Source: Gramella sp. MAR_2010_147
GTDB taxonomy: Bacteria > Bacteroidota > Bacteroidia > Flavobacteriales > Flavobacteriaceae
DNA length: 64,000 nucleotides
Direction: 5' to 3'
Assembly: GCF_900105135.1 (NCBI RefSeq)
Contig: NZ_LT629741.1
Location: 1,054,001-1,118,000, forward strand
The position numbers and the translations under genes were made by a program. The notes beneath the pieces were generated by a model. It was not told the DNA's origin. It searched no databases and saw only the letters and a list, made by a program, of their open reading frames with translations. Of the stretch, positions 60,355-64,000 are shown piece by piece. Each line of letters begins with the position of its first letter. Positions within the stretch are counted from its first letter, which is position 1.

Positions 60355-61152
60355 ATGTACAAAATAAAAAATTTCACTGTTTTAATCTTAGCTCTATTTA
60401 CAACAACTTTACTTGTTAGTTGCCAAAATTTAAAATCTCAGACAAAAGAGTTAAACGATTGGCAGCATTTAAATTTATCTGGGAAAGTTAAAACGATAAA
60501 AGAAGTTAATTATCGATTAAAAAAGGAATCGGGAAAAATTACTAGAATAGAATCTGAACCACTTTGGGATCACAACAGATTAATCCAATTTGATAAAAAC
60601 GGCAATAAATTAAAAGAAATATTATACTCTAAAAATCAAATACCTGATACAATCTGGCAAGAATACAATTATCAATATGGACGGAATGGAAAAAAAATTA
60701 AGGCTGACAAATTTCAAAAGTGGGGTTATCCAAGTACAGATTTTATAATCACCTATAATTATAATAAAAAAGGAAAATTAATCGATCAGATTACCTTTGA
60801 TAGTGAAGGAAAACGAACTTCGAAACTTAGGTTCACTTATCTTTCTAATAGAATTATTAAAATAGTAGAATACGGAAGTTCAGATGAATCCCTCAAAACA
60901 ACAACTGAATTTGAATATGATGATAATTTTAATTTATTAATGACGAAAGAGTTTGATAACAATGGCGATTTAAATGTATTAAGTGAATTTAATGATAATG
61001 GTACTTTGCAAAAGCAGAATAATTTTAAACTCAAACGAAATTTAACTTTCGAATATGAATTTGATTCAGAAAATAATTGGATTAAAAAAACAATATTGGA
61101 AAAAGAGGAACCGGTTTACCTAATAGATCGTCAAATTGATTATTTGGAATAA
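60355..61152 (+). CDS. YD-repeat-like lipoprotein (cassette K)
   Basis: A 265-residue protein with a lipoprotein signal (LVSC, Cys23). The later half has repeats of the Rhs/YD type (FEYDDNFNLLMTKEFDNNGDLN, LTFEYEFDSENNWIKKT), about six in all. There is no Rhs core or toxin domain, so it is not a full Rhs protein. It is expected at the outer membrane surface. Cassette 60324-61322 end match is GTTAGCGGC. Confidence 0.78.
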   Translation: MYKIKNFTVLILALFTTTLLVSCQNLKSQTKELNDWQHLNLSGKVKTIKEVNYRLKKESGKITRIESEPLWDHNRLIQFDKNGNKLKEILYSKNQIPDTIWQEYNYQYGRNGKKIKADKFQKWGYPSTDFIITYNYNKKGKLIDQITFDSEGKRTSKLRFTYLSNRIIKIVEYGSSDESLKTTTEFEYDDNFNLLMTKEFDNNGDLNVLSEFNDNGTLQKQNNFKLKRNLTFEYEFDSENNWIKKTILEKEEPVYLIDRQIDYLE

Positions 61153-61199
61153 GATTTTAACTTCAAATTTAAAATTTAATTTAAAAACGCACGGCCGCT

Positions 61200-61324
61200 A
61201 ACAACGGTTCATCGCCAATAGTCGGCACCGTTAGAAAGAAAATAATTAACTTGACCAACAAATCAATACTAAGCCGACAAATCCGCGTCCCTTACTCCGC
61301 CAACTGGCGATAACCGAGGACGTT
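61200..61324 (+). repeat. Cassette recombination site 12
   Basis: 125 bp, end of cassette K. Class A centre (GTCGGCACCGTTAG) with the 3' end CCGAGGACGTT. Confidence 0.84.
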
Positions 61325-61579
61325 ACCTGCAAGCCAAACGGAAATTCAGTAAAGAAAATAAATCTATATAGATCTTATGAAAAAGAATAATTGTTTAGAA
61401 TTATTTAATATAAAACATAAGAAAACTATACAATTTTAGTTCAAATTTTATTTCTTTATAAAATCAAGAAAACCTAAAAATAAATTATAGAATATGACAT
61501 CACAATTCACTGATGTTAAAACTAAAATTTAAAAAACCCAAAGAAATAAATTCAATTATTAACTAACCTAATTTACATT

Positions 61580-61735
61580 ATGAAATTCAATTTTACAGCT
61601 AGAGATTTTAAATTTTTTATGCTCGGTGTATTTACTATGCTCCTATTCGTGATAATTTATGATTGGGATCAGTTCGAAAAAGGATTAAAAGGATATTCTC
61701 CAAATGATACTGCAAAAATTGAGAACATTAAATAG
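61580..61735 (+). CDS. Small membrane protein, the only gene of cassette L (51 aa)
   Basis: A 51-residue frame from ATG 61580 (MKFNFTARDFKFFM start) with one membrane helix near 13-27 and a charged, Asp/Lys-rich tail. Cassette L (61323-61888) has no longer frame. The ATG is preceded by about 255 bp of AT-rich leader, so the cassette could also carry a promoter or an RNA. Small single-helix proteins are common in integron cassettes, often as toxins, but nothing here proves that. Confidence 0.55.
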   Translation: MKFNFTARDFKFFMLGVFTMLLFVIIYDWDQFEKGLKGYSPNDTAKIENIK

Positions 61736-61765
61736 TTAGAAAGGGAGTATTCTAGGCCAGCAGGT

Positions 61766-61890
61766 AACAACGATTCATCGCAAATAGACGGCACCGTTAG
61801 TAAGAAAATAATTAAATTTACCAACAAACCAGGTTTAAGCCGACAATGCCGCGATCCCTACTCCGCCAACTTGCGATAATCGAGACCGTT
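61766..61890 (+). repeat. Cassette recombination site 13
   Basis: 125 bp, end of cassette L. Class A centre. The outer arms read GATT and AATC, again a paired change against the common GGTT and AACC. Confidence 0.85.
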
Positions 61891-63172
61891 GGGAGCAAGC
61901 GTCAAACTAACTATAATAAATTCAAATTTGGAATATTACAATTGCTATTTCGAAGGTGTTTTTTGGACTCCTGAAAACGAAGATTCTAAAATAATTGCTA
62001 CACTAAACATTGATGATAAGGGAATCGTTACAATATCTTCTTTACAATCTTTGATAAAAGGTAAAAGAATGACAAATGAAGGATGGAATAAATTAAAAAT
62101 AGTATTTGGATACATAAATAGCCATGACACTTCAAAAAGTTATTCTGTAAAACTGTATAATGTCAATCAAATTCATCAATCAGACGGTGCATTGTCTAAA
62201 TTTAAATATCAATCTTCAAATTCTCTAATTTCTAAAGCTTTTGATGAAGACATAGAAAATTTAAACTTTAACTCGATAATGTTAAATTCCAATATTGTTT
62301 CGCAATGGATTCCAATTACTGGTTTCAAATGGGAGCCAAATGGTTATGAAGACAAAAATTTTAAGGTCAATCAACTATATGAACAGCCTAAAAAAATTGA
62401 AGTTTTTAAAAATGCAGATTATAATATCTATATTTTTTTTAGAGCATCTGCTGGATACCCAGTGAAAAGAAATTCCTATATAAGAGAAGAAGTGTTTTTT
62501 ATAATCGAGACCGCAAGTTCTTTTGATCTTAAACAACTTTATAAATCAAAGGCTACAATAGAAAGACTGCTAAACATTATTCTATTTGTACCATTTTACT
62601 CAACAAATGTTGAATTCAGGTCTTCTACAGGTTCAGATTATATAGATTTAGGTAAAAGTAAAGAGTTATCAATAGGTCGGAGTAATCCGCTAAAATTTAA
62701 AGTATTCCAGGAACATTCTCAAGAGATATTCACTAAATGGTTTGAGAAACAAAAGGCATTCGAATTACTAATTAAAAACTTCTTTTCAGTTTTTGGACAA
62801 AAAGGGGTTTTGATCGAAAATAAGTTTCTTACATATGTTTCTGTTCTTGAGAATTACCATAAGAATAATGTGAAGAAATCAGCCATTTTAAAAAATAGAT
62901 TATTTAATATACTTAAAAATTCCAGTTTTAATGAGAAGATAATTGATATCGATAAGTATGCAGAGAAATTAAAAGTTACAAGAAATTATCATGCACATTT
63001 GGAAGAGAAACATGAAAAGAATTCATTGGATTCAAAGGGAATTTTATATTCAAATAGAATATTGGAAGTAATAATTCACGAAATAATGTTACAAGAATTA
63101 GGCGTTTCGGAATTTAAGATCCCGCAATCAGAAGATAAGATTATTGGTGAATTAAATAAAATTTTGGAGTAA
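61889..63172 (+). CDS. ApeA-like HEPN protein, probable anti-phage effector (cassette M)
   Basis: A 427-residue protein. Residues 18-60 (YYNCYFEGVFWTPENED, then TLNIDDKGIVTISSL) resemble the ApeA N-terminal domain. The C-terminal region carries R365-N-Y-H-A-H370, an RX4H HEPN motif, followed by helices. ApeA is an HEPN-containing anti-phage protein. The frame has no ATG upstream of residue 80: its first possible start is TTG at 61889, which falls exactly at the crossover; TTG at 61928 is an alternative. Cassette 61889-63307 end match is 14 of 16 bases. Confidence 0.8.
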   Translation: MGASVKLTIINSNLEYYNCYFEGVFWTPENEDSKIIATLNIDDKGIVTISSLQSLIKGKRMTNEGWNKLKIVFGYINSHDTSKSYSVKLYNVNQIHQSDGALSKFKYQSSNSLISKAFDEDIENLNFNSIMLNSNIVSQWIPITGFKWEPNGYEDKNFKVNQLYEQPKKIEVFKNADYNIYIFFRASAGYPVKRNSYIREEVFFIIETASSFDLKQLYKSKATIERLLNIILFVPFYSTNVEFRSSTGSDYIDLGKSKELSIGRSNPLKFKVFQEHSQEIFTKWFEKQKAFELLIKNFFSVFGQKGVLIENKFLTYVSVLENYHKNNVKKSAILKNRLFNILKNSSFNEKIIDIDKYAEKLKVTRNYHAHLEEKHEKNSLDSKGILYSNRILEVIIHEIMLQELGVSEFKIPQSEDKIIGELNKILE

Positions 63173-63185
63173 GACGCCAGCTCCC

Positions 63186-63309
63186 AACATCGGTTATAGC
63201 AAATAGCGGGTATTGCAGAAAAAGTGTAATTTAGAAAACCAGGAAACAAAAGGTTAAGCCGACAAATCCGCGTCCCTATTCCCGCTACTTGTCCATAACC
63301 GTAACCGTT
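63186..63309 (+). repeat. Cassette recombination site 14
   Basis: 124 bp, end of cassette M. Class D centre like site 8. Arms GGTTAT and ATAACC pair, and TAGCGGG pairs with CCCGCTA. Confidence 0.85.
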
Positions 63310-63323
63310 GCCACCAATTTTAA

Positions 63324-64000
63324 ATGAAGGAAATCACAGAAATTTTTAGAAAATATTCCAATCTCGATTTGTCTGAACATTCAAGATCGGAAATGGAATT
63401 AAATAATTTGATAATTAAATTTTCCAAAGATTTAGGAGAATTAATTGACATTCTATCAAGAGTAATTAATCACGAAAAGCATCCAAATTATTACAATTTA
63501 AACGAATCAACTATTGTAGGTTCGATTACCAGAATTGTCAAATTTTATCAAGAGTATATAAAGTATCAAGAATTGAACAAACTTGAAATTCAGTCATTAT
63601 TCGCAAGACCAATGTATGAATCCTTTATAATTTCAAAATATTTGATAAAAAATGGAACTCAATCTCAACGTAATTTTAGATTAGTTTCTTACAGAGCACG
63701 ATATCAGAATTATAAAAAGTTGATAGAGTTAAATGATAATGACCATCCAATAATAAAGCGTCAATTATTAAAACTAGAAACTAAACTAAAAGTTGATGAG
63801 TTTTCCATTGAGGATTTGGAACAAGAAGACAATAAGTCAAATAACAAAAAATGGAAATTAGATGGAAAATCATTTTGGAAAATACATAGCGAAGTTGATA
63901 ACGCTGACTTATATTCTTTTATTTATGGTGTAGGTTCTGATGCTGTTCACGGAAACTGGCAAGAAATATTTGATTTTCATTTGACGCGTAAAGAAAATGG
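63324..64000 (+). CDS. DUF5677-like protein, cut by the window edge (cassette N)
   Basis: An open frame of 225 residues starts at ATG 63324 and runs off the right edge. It is helical and charged, with a late segment SFIYGVGSDAVHGNWQEIFDF that fits the conserved S...VHG motif of DUF5677 (a HEPN-like helical family of unknown function, often near defence genes). The cassette starts at 63308 (TTGCCACC). Its end and recombination site should lie beyond 64000. Confidence 0.7.
   Translation, partial: MKEITEIFRKYSNLDLSEHSRSEMELNNLIIKFSKDLGELIDILSRVINHEKHPNYYNLNESTIVGSITRIVKFYQEYIKYQELNKLEIQSLFARPMYESFIISKYLIKNGTQSQRNFRLVSYRARYQNYKKLIELNDNDHPIIKRQLLKLETKLKVDEFSIEDLEQEDNKSNNKKWKLDGKSFWKIHSEVDNADLYSFIYGVGSDAVHGNWQEIFDFHLTRKEN

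Larger units (their letters stand above)
47352..64000 (+). mobile_element. Integron-like cassette array with its recombinase (continues past the window)
   Basis: The element consists of the recombinase gene (47352-48506), an attI-like core (48526-48539) and 15 cassettes, the last one cut by the right edge. Cassette limits, set at the T after each G of GTT, are 48535, 49576, 51119, 51820, 52788, 54239, 54853, 55823, 56722, 57573, 59259, 60324, 61323, 61889 and 63308. Cassettes are about 0.57-1.7 kb. Fourteen direct repeats of 124-127 bp separate them. This organisation is that of a sedentary chromosomal integron, but the recombinase is not IntI. Confidence 0.85.

Noticed and set aside
49453..63309. 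The regularly repeated sequences as a CRISPR array
   Set aside because: The repeats are about 125 bp, imperfect, and separated by 0.45-1.6 kb of coding DNA of variable length. No cas gene is present.
49453..63309. The repeats as MITEs or transposon ends
   Set aside because: They all have the same orientation, each interval carries its own pair of matching ends, and no target duplications or transposase genes are seen. Cassette sites explain the pattern better.
1..64000. tRNA, rRNA or riboswitch genes
   Set aside because: No cloverleaf, rRNA segment or known riboswitch core could be recognised by eye. A covariance-model scan would be needed to exclude small RNAs.

Overview
The window is AT-rich DNA from a member of the Bacteroidota, most likely a marine Flavobacteriaceae of the Gramella/Christiangramia type. 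The evidence is the TAnnTTTG promoter elements, the many short lipoproteins, the OxyR/DUF2141/PspC/GIN-domain gene set, the CIO-like cytochrome bd pair and the Bacteroidota-type tyrosine recombinase. Genus assignment is inference. No rRNA, tRNA or CRISPR array was found.

Positions 1-47 kb are an ordinary chromosomal backbone: an NDH-2 dehydrogenase; an ECF sigma factor with a membrane partner; an acyltransferase, Nudix hydrolase and secreted cyclophilin; an RDD / SpoIIM / DUF4129 / DUF4350 / MoxR / DUF58 locus (5.3-12.1 kb); OxyR; a DUF4870-PadR-PspC operon; TrxB; a degenerate LytTR regulator; a duplicated block of secreted proteins (22.8-26.3 kb); and a biotin-dependent acyl-CoA carboxylase operon (28.5-32.1 kb). 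Sulfur-related genes are scattered over 26.5-44.5 kb: split YeeE/YedE, an MBL-rhodanese protein, TauE/SafE and a Crp/Fnr regulator. Four of their upstream regions share a GTAAC-N4-GTTAC palindrome, which suggests one regulon. An iodotyrosine-deiodinase-like flavoprotein lies at 35.3-36.0 kb and a cytochrome bd oxidase at 39.4-41.7 kb.

From 47.35 kb to the right edge lies the most remarkable structure: an integron-like gene-cassette array that does not use a recognisable IntI. A 384-residue tyrosine recombinase (47352-48506) is followed at once by a short attI-like core (48526-48539) and then by at least 15 cassettes. The cassettes are separated by 14 directly repeated, imperfectly palindromic sites of 124-127 bp. 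Each cassette begins with TT plus about 7 bases that are the reverse complement of the bases before the AAC at its own end. This is expected if cassettes circularise and insert by exchange at a GTT triplet, as integron cassettes do. Base changes in one arm of a site are often compensated in the other arm, so the folded hairpin appears to be selected. Nearly all cassettes carry one gene in array orientation. The exceptions are the first (a reversed outer-membrane protein gene with a strong terminator), one three-gene cassette with its own regulator and promoter, and one with no evident gene. Contents include probable anti-phage genes (SIR2, HEPN, ApeA-like, DUF5677-like), lipoproteins, membrane proteins, a serine hydrolase and a TolB-like propeller.

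A lone cassette of the same type, carrying a GrpB-family gene in the opposite orientation, sits 5 kb before the recombinase gene (41861-42719). Removing it restores a target site with matching arms. The recombinase lacks the extra domain that defines IntI and has an N-terminal extension, so the system would be missed by standard integron searches.
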